From Falsochrobactrum ovis (GTDB lineage: Bacteria; Pseudomonadota; Alphaproteobacteria; Rhizobiales; Rhizobiaceae), in the NCBI RefSeq assembly GCF_003259955.1, contig NZ_QLMK01000017.1:1-42013 (forward strand): a DNA stretch of 42,013 nucleotides, given 5' to 3'. The notes beneath the pieces are model-generated. The model was not told the DNA's origin, made no database searches, and saw only the letters and a list, made by a program, of their open reading frames with translations. This document shows positions 26,035-35,267 of this stretch, one piece after another; within the stretch, counting starts at the first letter, position 1; the number at the start of each line of letters is the position of its first letter. Made by a program: the position numbers and the translations under genes.

Positions 26035-28377
26035 ATGTCTCTACTTTCACTTCCTGTCAGCACTCTCGGCGTGCCGCGGATAGGTCCGCGCCGTGAGCTC
26101 AAATTCGCACTCGAATCCTATTGGTCCGGTAAGTCCGATGCCACTGCGCTCTTGGACGCCGCTGCCGGTTTGCGCGCCGCGCACTGGGCTCGCCAGAAGG
26201 CGCTCGGTGTGACCAACATCCCGTCGAACGACTTTTCGCTCTACGACCATGTGCTCGATACGAGCGTCATGGTTGGCGCCATTCCCGAGATTTACGGCTG
26301 GACGGGCGGCCCCGTGCCGCTCGACACCTATTTTGCGATGGCGCGCGGCAGCCAGGGCAATGACCATGAAGGGGCGTGCTCCCACGGCGGTCACGGCGAG
26401 CCTCGCGGCGTTCCGGCACTCGAAATGACCAAGTGGTTCGACACCAACTACCACTACATGGTGCCGGAGTTCACGAAAGGGCAGCAATTCACGCTGGCTT
26501 CGAACAAGCCGGTGGAGGAGTATCGCGAGGCCAAGGCGCTCGGCTACGAGACACGTCCCGTCCTGCTCGGTCCCGTCACCTATCTGAAGCTCGGCAAGAG
26601 CAAAGATCCGACGCTCGACCCTCTATCGCTCATCGGCAACCTGCTTCCAGTCTATGTTGAGGTGCTTCGACGTTTGGCGGCGAACGGCGCCGATTGGGTA
26701 CAGATCGACGAACCTTGTCTCGTACTTGATCTCGATGAGGCGACGCACAACGCACTCCGCGAAGCTTATAGCTTCTTCGCGCACGCGCTGCCGAAACTGA
26801 AGATCATGCTGACGACCTATTTCGGGGGGCTCGGCGACAATCTCGACGTGGCGCTTGGCTTGCCGGTCGCTGGCCTCCACCTTGATCTTGTCCGCTCGCC
26901 GGAGCAGCTCGACACTGTGCTCGCGAGGGCGCCTCAAGGGCTCGTGCTGTCGCTCGGTGTTATCGACGGGCGCAACGTCTGGCGTGCCAACCTGCCCGCC
27001 ATTCTCGACCGCCTGGAGCCGGTCGTGGCCCGACGTGGTTCCGACCATGTCGAGATCGCGCCATCCTGCTCGCTGCTGCACGTTCCGATCGACCTCGAAC
27101 TGGAAACAGGCCTCGATCCCGACCTGAAGGAGTGGTTCGCCTTCTCAGTCCAGAAGATGGGTGAGCTCGCCGTCCTGGGGAAGGCGCTGGTCGAGGGCCG
27201 AGAGGTTGTAATGCAGCAACTCACCGACTCTGCCGTTGCGGCCGGTCGGCGCGAGGCGTCGGAGAAGGTGCATAACGCGGCCGTCGCTGCTCTTATCGCC
27301 TCGATCACCCCGGCAATGGCGAAACGAGCGACCCGCTTCACCGATCGCGCCCGCCTGCAGCGTGCAGCGTTGAACTTGCCTTCGTTCCCGACGACGACAA
27401 TCGGTTCCTTCCCGCAGACCGAAGACGTTCGCAAAGCCCGCGCGGCACATGCAAAGGGCGCAATCACTGACGCTGATTACGAGGCCTTTCTGCGCACAGA
27501 GATCGAGGCGGCCGTGCGCTGGCAAGAGGAGATCGGCCTCGATGTGCTGGTTCATGGCGAATTCGAGCGCAACGACATGGTGCAGTATTTTGGCGAGCAA
27601 CTCACTGGCTTCGCCTTCACAAAACACGGTTGGGTACAGAGCTACGGCTCGCGCTATGTCCGGCCGCCGATCCTGTTCGGCGACGTGTCGCGGCCGAAGC
27701 CGATGACGGTCGAATGGTGGCGCTATGCACAGTCCCTCACGAAAAAGCCGATGAAGGGCATGCTCACCGGACCGGTCACGATTCTCAACTGGTCATTCGT
27801 GCGCGATGATATTCCGCGTAGCGTCGCCTGCCGGCAGATTGCCCTTGCGATCCGAGACGAGGTGCAGGACCTCGAGGCGGCCGGGGCACGGATGATCCAG
27901 ATCGACGAAGCTGCGTTGCGCGAGGGCCTGCCACTCAGAAAGGCCGACTGGAAGGGCTATCTCGACTGGGCGGTGGAAAGCTTCCGTCTCACCTCTTCTG
28001 GCGTGTCGGACCTGACTCAGATCCACACCCACATGTGTTATTCGGAATTTAACGATATCATCGATGCCATCGCTGCGATGGATGCCGACGTCATCTCGAT
28101 CGAGACTTCTCGCTCCAAAATGGAGTTGCTCGATGCATTCCGGACTTTCAAATATCCGAATGAGATCGGACCCGGCGTTTACGACATCCACTCTCCGCGT
28201 GTGCCGAAAACGGTGGAGATGACACAACTGCTCAGTCTTGCGCGGGAGCGCATCGCCGAGGAACAGCTCTGGGTCAATCCGGATTGCGGCCTGAAGACCC
28301 GCAAATGGGAAGAAGTGCGCCCTGCGCTTGTCAACATGGTTGCTGCGGCGAGGCAACTCCGCCTGGCAGCGGCCTGA
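26035..28377 (+). CDS. metE: Cobalamin-independent methionine synthase
   Basis: A 780-residue MetE that transfers a methyl group from 5-methyltetrahydropteroyltriglutamate to homocysteine. Both barrels are present. The N-terminal one includes MTKWFDTNYHYMVPEF. The catalytic one includes FPTTTIGSFPQT, VHGEFERNDMVQYFGEQL, MLTGPVTILNWSFVRDD, and the zinc ligands in THMCYSEF (His, Cys) and NPDCGLKTR (Cys). MetE needs zinc, so it competes for the metal that the neighbouring genes import. The ATG at 26035 follows GGGGTTGAG. A frame open from 25876 is only the riboswitch leader. Confidence 0.96.
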   Translation: MSLLSLPVSTLGVPRIGPRRELKFALESYWSGKSDATALLDAAAGLRAAHWARQKALGVTNIPSNDFSLYDHVLDTSVMVGAIPEIYGWTGGPVPLDTYFAMARGSQGNDHEGACSHGGHGEPRGVPALEMTKWFDTNYHYMVPEFTKGQQFTLASNKPVEEYREAKALGYETRPVLLGPVTYLKLGKSKDPTLDPLSLIGNLLPVYVEVLRRLAANGADWVQIDEPCLVLDLDEATHNALREAYSFFAHALPKLKIMLTTYFGGLGDNLDVALGLPVAGLHLDLVRSPEQLDTVLARAPQGLVLSLGVIDGRNVWRANLPAILDRLEPVVARRGSDHVEIAPSCSLLHVPIDLELETGLDPDLKEWFAFSVQKMGELAVLGKALVEGREVVMQQLTDSAVAAGRREASEKVHNAAVAALIASITPAMAKRATRFTDRARLQRAALNLPSFPTTTIGSFPQTEDVRKARAAHAKGAITDADYEAFLRTEIEAAVRWQEEIGLDVLVHGEFERNDMVQYFGEQLTGFAFTKHGWVQSYGSRYVRPPILFGDVSRPKPMTVEWWRYAQSLTKKPMKGMLTGPVTILNWSFVRDDIPRSVACRQIALAIRDEVQDLEAAGARMIQIDEAALREGLPLRKADWKGYLDWAVESFRLTSSGVSDLTQIHTHMCYSEFNDIIDAIAAMDADVISIETSRSKMELLDAFRTFKYPNEIGPGVYDIHSPRVPKTVEMTQLLSLARERIAEEQLWVNPDCGLKTRKWEEVRPALVNMVAAARQLRLAAA

Positions 28378-28471
28378 CCCTGTTCAGGAATGGCCGTGTT
28401 GCTGAGGCTGCGATGTGCGATACTTCCCAACGGCAGCGTGGTCCTTTGCTGCCAGGAAAGCACTGGTTCGA

Positions 28472-28495
28472 GGGTGGCGCGATGAGGCGCCACCC
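28472..28495 (+). terminator. Probable metE terminator hairpin
   Basis: GGGTGGCGC and GCGCCACCC form a perfect 9-bp stem with a 6-nt loop, 95 nt after the metE stop. The following sequence TTGCAACC has no T run, so it may work as a weak or factor-assisted terminator. Confidence 0.5.
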
Positions 28496-28547
28496 TTGCA
28501 ACCACCGGCTCAAAGCTAATGCTCCTCATGGAGCACTACATGAACTT

Positions 28548-29132
28548 ATGGGTACGTGCATCCTGCTCATTGCGCTTATCCAAGCTGTCACGGTCGGAGA
28601 GCACCTGAACTTCCGGCATGCGGCCGCCGCCCTTGGCATTAGCCAGTCGTCGGTCAGCGAACGGGTTCGTGCGCTGGAAGAAGCCCTCGAGGTTCGGCTC
28701 TTTGAGCGGGGACATCGAGGAGTTCGACCGACTGAAGCCGGACGCTATTTTCTTGCGCAAACCACCGACGCGATCGATCCGCTCGACTGCGCGGTGAAGA
28801 CAGCCGGAATAATTGGTGGCGGCGAGGTTGGCCGCATCAGGATCGGCATACCAAGAATGATCGCAGCAGGGTTCCTTACCGAGCTTCAGGATCGCTACCG
28901 CCAACGATGGCCAGGCATCGACATCGAACTGTTCGATGGTCGTGCCCGCGATGCCATCCTCAAGATTCGCGAGGCAGAATTGGATGTCGCCTTCGTCGCT
29001 GGGATGACCGATATCCCTGATTGTCACGCCAAGCATCTCTGGACAGAATCACTGGTTATCGCGGCACCGGAAAGCGATCCGCGGGCTAACTGCAGTGCCT
29101 TGTCCTGGCGCAACTTCGCAGATGATCTGTAA
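28548..29132 (+). pseudogene. LysR-family regulator truncated in the effector domain
   Basis: About 194 codons. The helix-turn-helix is complete (LNFRHAAAALGISQSSVSERVRALEEALEVRLFERGHRGVRPTEAGRYF), followed by the first half of the inducer domain (RIRIGIPRMIAAGFLTELQ, LDVAFVAGMTDIPDCH). It then stops at FADDL, where family members continue for about 100 residues. It is therefore truncated. It resembles the second broken LysR gene at 32331-33425, a type I associate with Rhizobiales conjugative elements. The start could be the ATG at 28548 or an earlier in-frame ATG at 28482. Confidence 0.75.
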
Positions 29133-29194
29133 GGACAGGTTCGGCCCGGAACTATTGAGCGGGTCAAACTGCATAGATATGAGGACAGGAAACG

Positions 29195-29782
29195 ATGACG
29201 GGATCGCACCGAATCAACATCAGCCCGAAAATATACATAATGGGGGCGTCCTGTTCGGGCGTCTCGACACTCGGTGCGGTATTGTCAGAGTGGACTGGCA
29301 CACCGCATATAGATGTCGACGATTTCTACTGGATGCCGACCGATCCGCCGTTCAGTATCAAGCGCCCACCCGGGGAGCGCGTGCGGCTGATCGCCGAACG
29401 GCAAAAAGCGTCTGACGGATGGATTTTGACCGGCTCCTTTATGGGATGGGGAGACGGCCTGATCCATGACATCGACCTGATCGTCTTCCTTTACACTCCT
29501 GCAGCCATCAGGTTGCAACGGCTCGACCAGCGCGAGGCGGCGCGCCACGGGAATCGCATCCTGCCTGGCGGCGATATGCATGAAGCGCATTTGGCCTTCC
29601 GGGAATGGGCATCGGGCTATGATGATCCGCAGTTCTCCGGACGGAGCCTTGCCCAGCATGAACGCTGGCTCGGTCAGCAATCGGTTCCGGTTCTCAGGCT
29701 AAAAGGCGAGAGGCCGACGGATGAGCTGGCGGCTGCGGTAGTCCGCGAGATCCAGCTCATTGCCCAGAGGGCTGGACGTTAG
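29195..29782 (+). CDS. P-loop kinase-like protein (adenylate-kinase fold)
   Basis: A 195-residue protein. The P-loop IYIMGASCSGVSTLGAVL lies near residues 13-30 (GASCSGVST in place of GxxGxGKS/T; the Lys is replaced by Val). Then come HIDVDDFYWMPTDPPF, a nucleoside-kinase-like Asp pair, and DLIVFLYTPAAIRLQRLDQRE, a typical lid/base-binding region. It looks like the small AAA/adenylate-kinase-related proteins found singly in alphaproteobacterial genomes. The missing P-loop Lys is odd and may alter catalysis. The ATG follows GAGGACAGGAAACG. Its 3' end overlaps the convergent RHH gene by 26 nt. Substrate unknown. Confidence 0.75.
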   Translation: MTGSHRINISPKIYIMGASCSGVSTLGAVLSEWTGTPHIDVDDFYWMPTDPPFSIKRPPGERVRLIAERQKASDGWILTGSFMGWGDGLIHDIDLIVFLYTPAAIRLQRLDQREAARHGNRILPGGDMHEAHLAFREWASGYDDPQFSGRSLAQHERWLGQQSVPVLRLKGERPTDELAAAVVREIQLIAQRAGR

Positions 29783-30233
29783 CCGGGTTCAATTGCGGTT
29801 CTGACGCCGGGGCTTTGGATTCTTCGCCGGGGACATCCCGAGACAATTCCCTAAGGAACCTGTCGCCCGCCGCCAGCCGTCGGCCGAGCGTCTGCATGAA
29901 GCCCTCGAACCGCTCGGTACCCTTGGCACGCGCTGACTGTCGCGCGCTTTCCGGCAAAGGCGGTGTAACCGTCATCCAGTAATGGATAAAGAGCGCCAGG
30001 GTCTCGCCGAGGATGGCGACATCGATATCGAGCGCGTCGATCTGGCGGCTGATCCTGTCCAGGCGGCGGGACATGGCCGCTTCCAGATGCTCGGCGGTAT
30101 CACCAGAGAGAAAAGAGGCAACAGCAGCCTCAATGACGGCGGATTGCGACACCCTGCGGCGCAGAGACAGCGCCTTGACCCGCCCGAGCAGTTCCGGGTC
30201 GAAATAGACATTCATGCGAGTGCGTTTCGCCAT
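29757..30233 (-). CDS. Ribbon-helix-helix protein next to traG (conjugation-associated)
   Basis: A 158-residue protein with an N-terminal RHH/CopG DNA-binding motif (RMNVYFDPELLGRVKAL then VSQSAVIEAAVASFL) and a mostly helical C-terminal part (LDRISRQIDALDIDVAILG). In trb-type conjugative elements of Rhizobiales, a gene of this kind lies between traG and trbB. Here the traG side is preserved (gap of 9 nt), but trbB and the rest of the pilus operon are missing. It could be a relaxosome accessory or an autoregulator. Confidence 0.8.
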   Translation of the reverse strand: MAKRTRMNVYFDPELLGRVKALSLRRRVSQSAVIEAAVASFLSGDTAEHLEAAMSRRLDRISRQIDALDIDVAILGETLALFIHYWMTVTPPLPESARQSARAKGTERFEGFMQTLGRRLAAGDRFLRELSRDVPGEESKAPASEPQLNPANVQPSGQ

Positions 30234-30242
30234 GGCGCTGCC

Positions 30243-32246
30243 TCAAAGTTCAATTCCGTCATCTGGGTTCATGGCAACCTGCCGCGCCACCATCCGCATG
30301 CGCTGGCGCAGGGCGCGGGCTTTTGCCGGATCAATATCCGGCTCGTCGTCCAGCAGCTCGAATGCCTGTGCGGGTGCTGCCTGCGGAGGAAGTATTTCCT
30401 CATGGTCCGGCAATTCCGGCTCGCGGCGGATGCCGGCATTGGCGGGGTCGCCGCCTGAGCTATCCGCGAGTTTCGCGGCGGACTGGAGCACCGGCGCGAC
30501 GACGCGGCTCGTCCAGTCGTCGGTTGACGCAGCTGGCGCCGCCGCCTTGTCGGTGGTCAGATCAGGCGGCGGCAAGATGCGCTCCATGAAGCGCGCATCC
30601 TCGAAATAACGCGCCTTCTTCGCGCGGATCGGCGGCGTGCCCGCGACCATGACTATTTCGTCTGTCGGCGGTAGCTGCATGATTTCGCCGGGCGTGAGCA
30701 GCGGCCGCGCCGTCTCCTGCCGTGACACCATCAAGTGCCCTAACCACGGGGCTAGGCGGTGCCCTGCGTAGTTGGTGGAGTCGCGCAGCTCGGTCGCGGT
30801 GCCGAGCGCATCGCTCACCCTTTTGGCGGTCCTTTCGTCGTTGGTGGCGAAGGCGACGCGGACATGGCAGTTGTCGAGGATCGCGTTGTTCGGCCCATAG
30901 GCGCGCTCGATCTGGTTGAGGCTCTGCGCGATCAGGAAGGATTTGAGGCCGTAACCGGCCATGAACGCCAAGGCGGACTCGAAAAAATCCAGCCTGCCGA
31001 GGGCTGGAAACTCGTCCAGCATTAACAGCAGCCGATGGTGCTTGGCCGAGGTGTTCAAATCCTCGGTCAAGCGCCTGCCGATCTGGTTTAGGATCAGGCG
31101 GATGAGCGGCTTGGTGCGATTGATGTCAGATGGCGGGACGACAAGGTAGAGGCTGACCGGTTCCCTGCTCCCGACCAGATCGGCAATACGCCAGTCGCAT
31201 CGTGCGGTGACGCGCGCCACCACGGGATCGCGGTAGAGGCCGAGAAACGACATGGCGGTGGATAGCACGCCGCTGCGCTCGTTCTCGGACTTGTTCAACA
31301 GCTCGCGGGCCGACGACGCGATGACAGGATGAACGCCTGCTTCGCCGAGATGCGGCGTGTCCATCATCGCGCGAAGCGTCGCCTCGACGGGGCGGCGGGG
31401 ATCGGACAGGAAGTTGGCGACACCCGCCAGGGTCTTGTCCTTCTCCGCATAAAGGACATGCAGGATCGCGCCGACCAGCAGGCTATGGCTGGTCTTTTCC
31501 CAGTGATTGCGCTTGTCGAGCGAGCCTTCGGGATCGACCAGTATATCCGCGATGTTCTGCACGTCGCGGACTTCCCATTCCCCTTGCCGGACCTCCAGCA
31601 GCGGGTTGTAGGCCGACGATCTGGCGTTGGTCGGATCGAACAGCAGCACGCGGCCATGCTTCGCGCGGAAGCCCGCCGTCAGCGTCCAGTTCTCACCCTT
31701 TATATCATGGACGATGCAGCTTCCCGACCAGGTCAGCAGCGTCGGCACGACCAGTCCGACCCCCTTGCCGCTGCGGGTCGGGGCGAAGCAAAGGACGTGC
31801 TCCGGGCCGTCATGGCGCAGATAATCGCGTTCGTGCTTGCCAAGCACCACGCCATCTGGGCCAAGCAGTCCGGCGGCGCGGATTTCCCTGTCCTCCGCCC
31901 ATCGTGCCGAACCGTAGGTGGCGACGTTGCGCGCTTCCCGCGCCCGGATGATCGACATGAGGATGGCGGCGGCGATGGCGAGGAAGCCGCCGGATGCCGC
32001 GATGATCGCGCCCTCGACGAAGATCGCGGGCGCATATGCATCGAAGGAAAACCACCACCAGAAGAAGGCCGGCGGATAATAGACCGGCCAGCCCGCCAGC
32101 TCGAACCACGGCTTACCAAGCTGCGGCTGGAAGCCAAGGCGGAACACGACCCATTGCGTCGCCGCCCAGGTCATCGCCAGAACGATAGTGAAGACGACGG
32201 CAATTTGACCCCAAAGGATTCGGCCTCCGCGCAATACAGGCTCCAA
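30243..32246 (-). CDS. traG: TraG/VirD4 type IV coupling protein
   Basis: A 667-residue inner-membrane ATPase that couples DNA substrates to a type IV secretion channel. Two N-terminal membrane helices lie at about residues 12-35 and 72-100. Walker A is APTRSGKGVG (155-164) and Walker B is LLLMLDEFPALG. Conserved SLNQIERAYG and YVxF-like TraG regions are present. The indicated start is TTG; no good ATG is available near the conserved ILWGQIAVVF, so the native start may have been altered by rearrangement just upstream. No relaxase or trb gene is in the window, so this is an orphan part of a conjugative module. Confidence 0.88.
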   Translation of the reverse strand: MEPVLRGGRILWGQIAVVFTIVLAMTWAATQWVVFRLGFQPQLGKPWFELAGWPVYYPPAFFWWWFSFDAYAPAIFVEGAIIAASGGFLAIAAAILMSIIRAREARNVATYGSARWAEDREIRAAGLLGPDGVVLGKHERDYLRHDGPEHVLCFAPTRSGKGVGLVVPTLLTWSGSCIVHDIKGENWTLTAGFRAKHGRVLLFDPTNARSSAYNPLLEVRQGEWEVRDVQNIADILVDPEGSLDKRNHWEKTSHSLLVGAILHVLYAEKDKTLAGVANFLSDPRRPVEATLRAMMDTPHLGEAGVHPVIASSARELLNKSENERSGVLSTAMSFLGLYRDPVVARVTARCDWRIADLVGSREPVSLYLVVPPSDINRTKPLIRLILNQIGRRLTEDLNTSAKHHRLLLMLDEFPALGRLDFFESALAFMAGYGLKSFLIAQSLNQIERAYGPNNAILDNCHVRVAFATNDERTAKRVSDALGTATELRDSTNYAGHRLAPWLGHLMVSRQETARPLLTPGEIMQLPPTDEIVMVAGTPPIRAKKARYFEDARFMERILPPPDLTTDKAAAPAASTDDWTSRVVAPVLQSAAKLADSSGGDPANAGIRREPELPDHEEILPPQAAPAQAFELLDDEPDIDPAKARALRQRMRMVARQVAMNPDDGIEL

Positions 32247-32276
32247 CCAGCAAGAGAAATGGAGCCAATCAAAGAA

Positions 32277-32298
32277 TTGCCTTCCCTGCGGAAGGCAA
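32277..32298 (-). repeat. 9-bp perfect hairpin upstream of traG
   Basis: TTGCCTTCC and GGAAGGCAA form a perfect stem with a 4-nt loop, between the LysR remnant end (32331) and the traG start. Without a clear T tract it is an uncertain terminator for the LysR gene or a leader structure of traG. Confidence 0.4.
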
Positions 32299-32330
32299 CC
32301 GCCAACAATTCTACGGGTGGCTGCCGGATG

Positions 32331-33425
32331 CTATGGGCGGCAAAAAGGACGGGTTGCGGTGTCGTCACTGAAAGCAACAGGCTGCAGCGTAGCGAATCGG
32401 TGGTCTGTGTGAGACCGCCCCAATCTCCCGGCCAGACCGAGCAGTTTCCGAAGCGCCGGATTGCGGTTGTGCGGAGACCAGACCGCAGAGAAGGCGATCG
32501 TCCCGGGCTCGTCCAGAATGGAACGGAAGACAACACCTGGCGGTGCAGCTGCCTCATTCTCTCTGGCCAGGAGAGAAATGCCAAACCCGTGAGCAATCAT
32601 CGACAGCAAGGCGTCGCGCCCTACATTGAACTGGCGAATGGTCGGAATTTGCCATTCGCCAGCAAAGCGTATTACGATCAGATCGTGCACCTGCGGGCCG
32701 GTCCCTCCCTCGCGGACGATGAAGGTTTCGCCTGACAGGTCGTTCCATTTGACGTGCGTCTTCGCAGCCAGGGGATGGATGTCCGAGAAGGCCGCCATAA
32801 GCGCATCACGCCAGATCACACGGGAATGGAGGCCAGGACTCCTACATTCCCCGGCCATGAAGGCCAGGTCGAGCCCTGCTTCGGGCACCATGACCTGCGT
32901 GTCGCGTGCAGTTCCCGACAGATCGCTTTGATCGTTTTGCCCTGCACATGAGCAAGACGTCGTATCTTCGAAATAGTCTCCACAATAAGCATCCAATAGA
33001 AAACCTCCGATTGAAATCGAAGGTCATGTTACCCTTTAAATAAGGGGTCCCGTTTGGATGCCGATAACCCCTCAAATGGGGTCCTTATTCCATGCTTAAT
33101 GACATTCAACCTCCGCGACAAAGCGGCGGCCAGCCTCAGTCAACCGGACGCCACGTGTGTTGCGCTCGAACAGGAGAACACCAAGGTCTTCCTCCAAGGC
33201 TTTGATCCGGGCGCTGACGCTGGACTGGGTGACGCCCAGTGCCAAGGCCGCTTGTCGAAAACTCAGATATTCGGCGACAGCAAGCGCTTGGCACAGAGAA
33301 GCAAGAGAAATTCTGGCACTAAGGAGATATTTTGCACCAGACTTCCCGGATTTCAGGATGGTATTGCGTTTCATCGAGGCGGACGTTTCAAAGACATAAG
33401 CGGTGGCGAACCAAGGGCGGTTCAC
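32331..33425 (-). pseudogene. LysR-family regulator split by an IS21-type remnant
   Basis: The N-terminal part (33104-33425) has the helix-turn-helix: LSFRQAALALGVTQSSVSARIKALEEDLGVLLFERNTRGVRLTEAGRRFVAEV. It then runs into the IS end TGTCATTAAG and stops. The C-terminal part (32331 to about 32895) resumes with AGLDLAFMAGE and carries VKWNDLSGETFIVREGG, GRDALLSMIAHGFGISLLA and the usual ending. About 95 codons of the middle are lost, in addition to the insertion. It belongs to the same family as the truncated gene at 28548. Confidence 0.8.
32890..33104 (-). mobile_element. istA: 5' end of an IS21-family element with IstA N-terminus
   Basis: The terminus at 33104 (minus strand TGTCATTAAGCATGGAAT) pairs in sequence with the one at 19331. 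Inside, after GGAGG, an ATG at 32992 opens MLIVETISKIRRLAHVQG then KTIKAICRELH, the typical N-terminal helix-turn-helix start of IstA. The frame passes into LysR sequence at about 32890. The internal region holds short GGGACCCC-type repeats as expected for IS21 ends. Confidence 0.75.
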
Positions 33426-33585
33426 ATCGCTGACGCTTGGCCGGCTTTGGTTAGGAGCAAGGCCATATTGAAGATGGAACGTTGAGTACCATCACGAAGG
33501 TCGTGGTGATAATGGCAGCCAATGCGATCCAGAATTCGAAGCACGCTCAAAATGGGAAAAATGTCGGTCATACTGACACCGGTCC

Positions 33586-34203
33586 TCATAAGCGGCGGAG
33601 AAAGATGACATTGTCGACAACCATTGCAGTCTGCTGGTCCGGCCCATTAGCGAGACGTTCTTCCGCAGCGACATGAAGGCGCTCCCAAGCTTCTAGTTGG
33701 AGATTGCAGGCGGTTAGCGTCTCTTCGGCCGTTGGGTATTGCGTATCCGGTGCAGCCCACGACCACGGAGCGCGCGACGCATGCTCGACAAGGAGGAGAT
33801 GGCCACCGGAAACAACGGCGGCGGCTGCACGTCGAAAAACTTCCGCGCGTGGAAGCTCAACGGGAGAATGAAAGAAGCTGGCGGTAACTAGATCAAACTT
33901 TCCGCGTGGCAATGTCCGGGAAAGGTCGTGTTGCTCGAATATAATAAGTTCTTCGACACCGGCGCGTCGCGCGTTTTCAGCCGCGTAGCTAAGCGCCGTC
34001 GCGGAAATGTCCGTTGCTGTGACTGTCCAACCATTACATGCCAGCCAGATGGCATCGTCGCCCTTGCCGCATCCCAGCTCGAGGGCGTGGCCGGGCGGAA
34101 GCTTCTCCGTAAACCGCTTAAGCATCATGCCGGGCTCGCCGCTGGTTGTTGGCTTAGCGGCGCGATAGATGTCTTCCCAAACTTGTTCAGCAGTCTTGTT
34201 CAT
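33586..34203 (-). CDS. Class I SAM-dependent methyltransferase
   Basis: A 205-residue soluble methyltransferase. Motif I is ALELGCGKGDDAIWLA, followed by VTATDISATALSYA (motif II), FEQHDLSRTLP and FDLVTASFFHSP (motif IV region), with HLLLVEHAS further on. It resembles the TehB/thiopurine-type small-molecule methyltransferases; the substrate is unknown. The start at 34203 has AAGGAGATCGAT directly upstream and is preferred over an ATG 21 nt earlier. It follows the FAD oxidoreductase by 17 nt in a two-gene operon opposite an Rrf2 regulator, which suggests a shared redox or toxic-oxyanion role (inference). Confidence 0.85.
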   Translation of the reverse strand: MNKTAEQVWEDIYRAAKPTTSGEPGMMLKRFTEKLPPGHALELGCGKGDDAIWLACNGWTVTATDISATALSYAAENARRAGVEELIIFEQHDLSRTLPRGKFDLVTASFFHSPVELPRAEVFRRAAAAVVSGGHLLLVEHASRAPWSWAAPDTQYPTAEETLTACNLQLEAWERLHVAAEERLANGPDQQTAMVVDNVIFLRRL

Positions 34204-34220
34204 ATCGATCTCCTTCACTC

Positions 34221-35138
34221 TCATCGCCGCACCAGCCCGGCTTTGTCGAAAATGATAGACTGATGGGCGCTGCCAGCAGCGACGACACCTGCAGCCGCTG
34301 CGAGTGTGGCTTGCGGCATCGGACTCGCAGCGTCTCCAGCGGCGAAAACACCGGATACGGAGGTTTGGCGGAGTTCATCAGTCCAGATAAACGGCCCTGT
34401 CGGCCCCTTCTCAAAGGCGCATCCGAGCCTCTTCGCTAAATCACTGGCCGGGAGCGTTTGCGGGAGCGTGAAGAGTGCTACAAGTTCGATAGTCCTGCCA
34501 TCGGCGAGGCGAACCCCGTCAAGCACTGGTGCGTTTCCGACAAGTTCGACGATCGGCGTATACTCGACCTTTACGCCACGCTCAGACAGTGCCTCCAGTT
34601 GCTCAACAGACGGATCAAACAATCCTTGGGTAAAAAGGGTCGTTGAACCCCAATCCTGCACAAGCATAGCTTGATGAAAGGCCATTTGATCGCGAGCAAG
34701 CACCCCCAAAGGCTGTTGGTTTAGCTCGTAGCCATGACAGTACGGGCAGTGAAGGACAGTGACTCCCCAGCGTTCCTCAATGCCAGGCAGGTCAGGAAGT
34801 ATGTCGCGAACCCCGGTTGCGAGGATTAAACGCTTTGCGTTGTCTTCCCTCCCATCGGCAAACAACACGCGAAAACCGGCATCAGTGATCGCTGCATCTA
34901 CGACCTCTCCTTCGCGGACTTTTACCGTTGCGTAGGCCGCCAATTGGCGGCGTGCAGTGGAGATGATGACTGACGGCGCCACGCCATCCTGACCAAGAAA
35001 GCCATGCGAGGTGAGTGCAAAGCGATTGCGTGGAGAGCCTGCATCCACCAGCAACGTGCGCCGCCTCGCACGCCCGAGCTGTAGCGCTGCTGCCTGACCC
35101 GCGAAGCTACCGCCGATAACGATGACATCAAACGCCAT
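34221..35138 (-). CDS. Thioredoxin-reductase-like NAD(P)/FAD oxidoreductase
   Basis: A 305-residue flavoprotein. FAD site VIVIGGSFAGQAAALQLGRARR is at the N-terminus, the redox pair is in HCPYCHGYEL (CxxC), and the second FAD motif is GVFAAGDAAS. The length and CPYCHGYE form match the low-molecular-weight TrxB-like group common in Rhizobiales and actinobacteria rather than canonical TrxB with CATC. The ATG has AGGAGGCACC upstream. It is divergent from the Rrf2-type regulator, which probably controls it, and is followed by the methyltransferase. Confidence 0.88.
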   Translation of the reverse strand: MAFDVIVIGGSFAGQAAALQLGRARRRTLLVDAGSPRNRFALTSHGFLGQDGVAPSVIISTARRQLAAYATVKVREGEVVDAAITDAGFRVLFADGREDNAKRLILATGVRDILPDLPGIEERWGVTVLHCPYCHGYELNQQPLGVLARDQMAFHQAMLVQDWGSTTLFTQGLFDPSVEQLEALSERGVKVEYTPIVELVGNAPVLDGVRLADGRTIELVALFTLPQTLPASDLAKRLGCAFEKGPTGPFIWTDELRQTSVSGVFAAGDAASPMPQATLAAAAGVVAAGSAHQSIIFDKAGLVRR

Positions 35139-35267
35139 GAGGTGCCTCCTTATGTATCCTTTAAAGTTACAAAAAACGCGACAGTTCGTCAACTCAGGAA
35201 AGCAGTGTGATACACCTAAGGAACCATAGCGAATCGATGCATGGCGACAGATGAAAGTCCATGAGCT

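Noticed and set aside
31329-32735. 468-codon plus-strand frame opposite traG
   Set aside because: It is a shadow of traG and the LysR remnant; high GC on the opposite strand produces long frames without domains.
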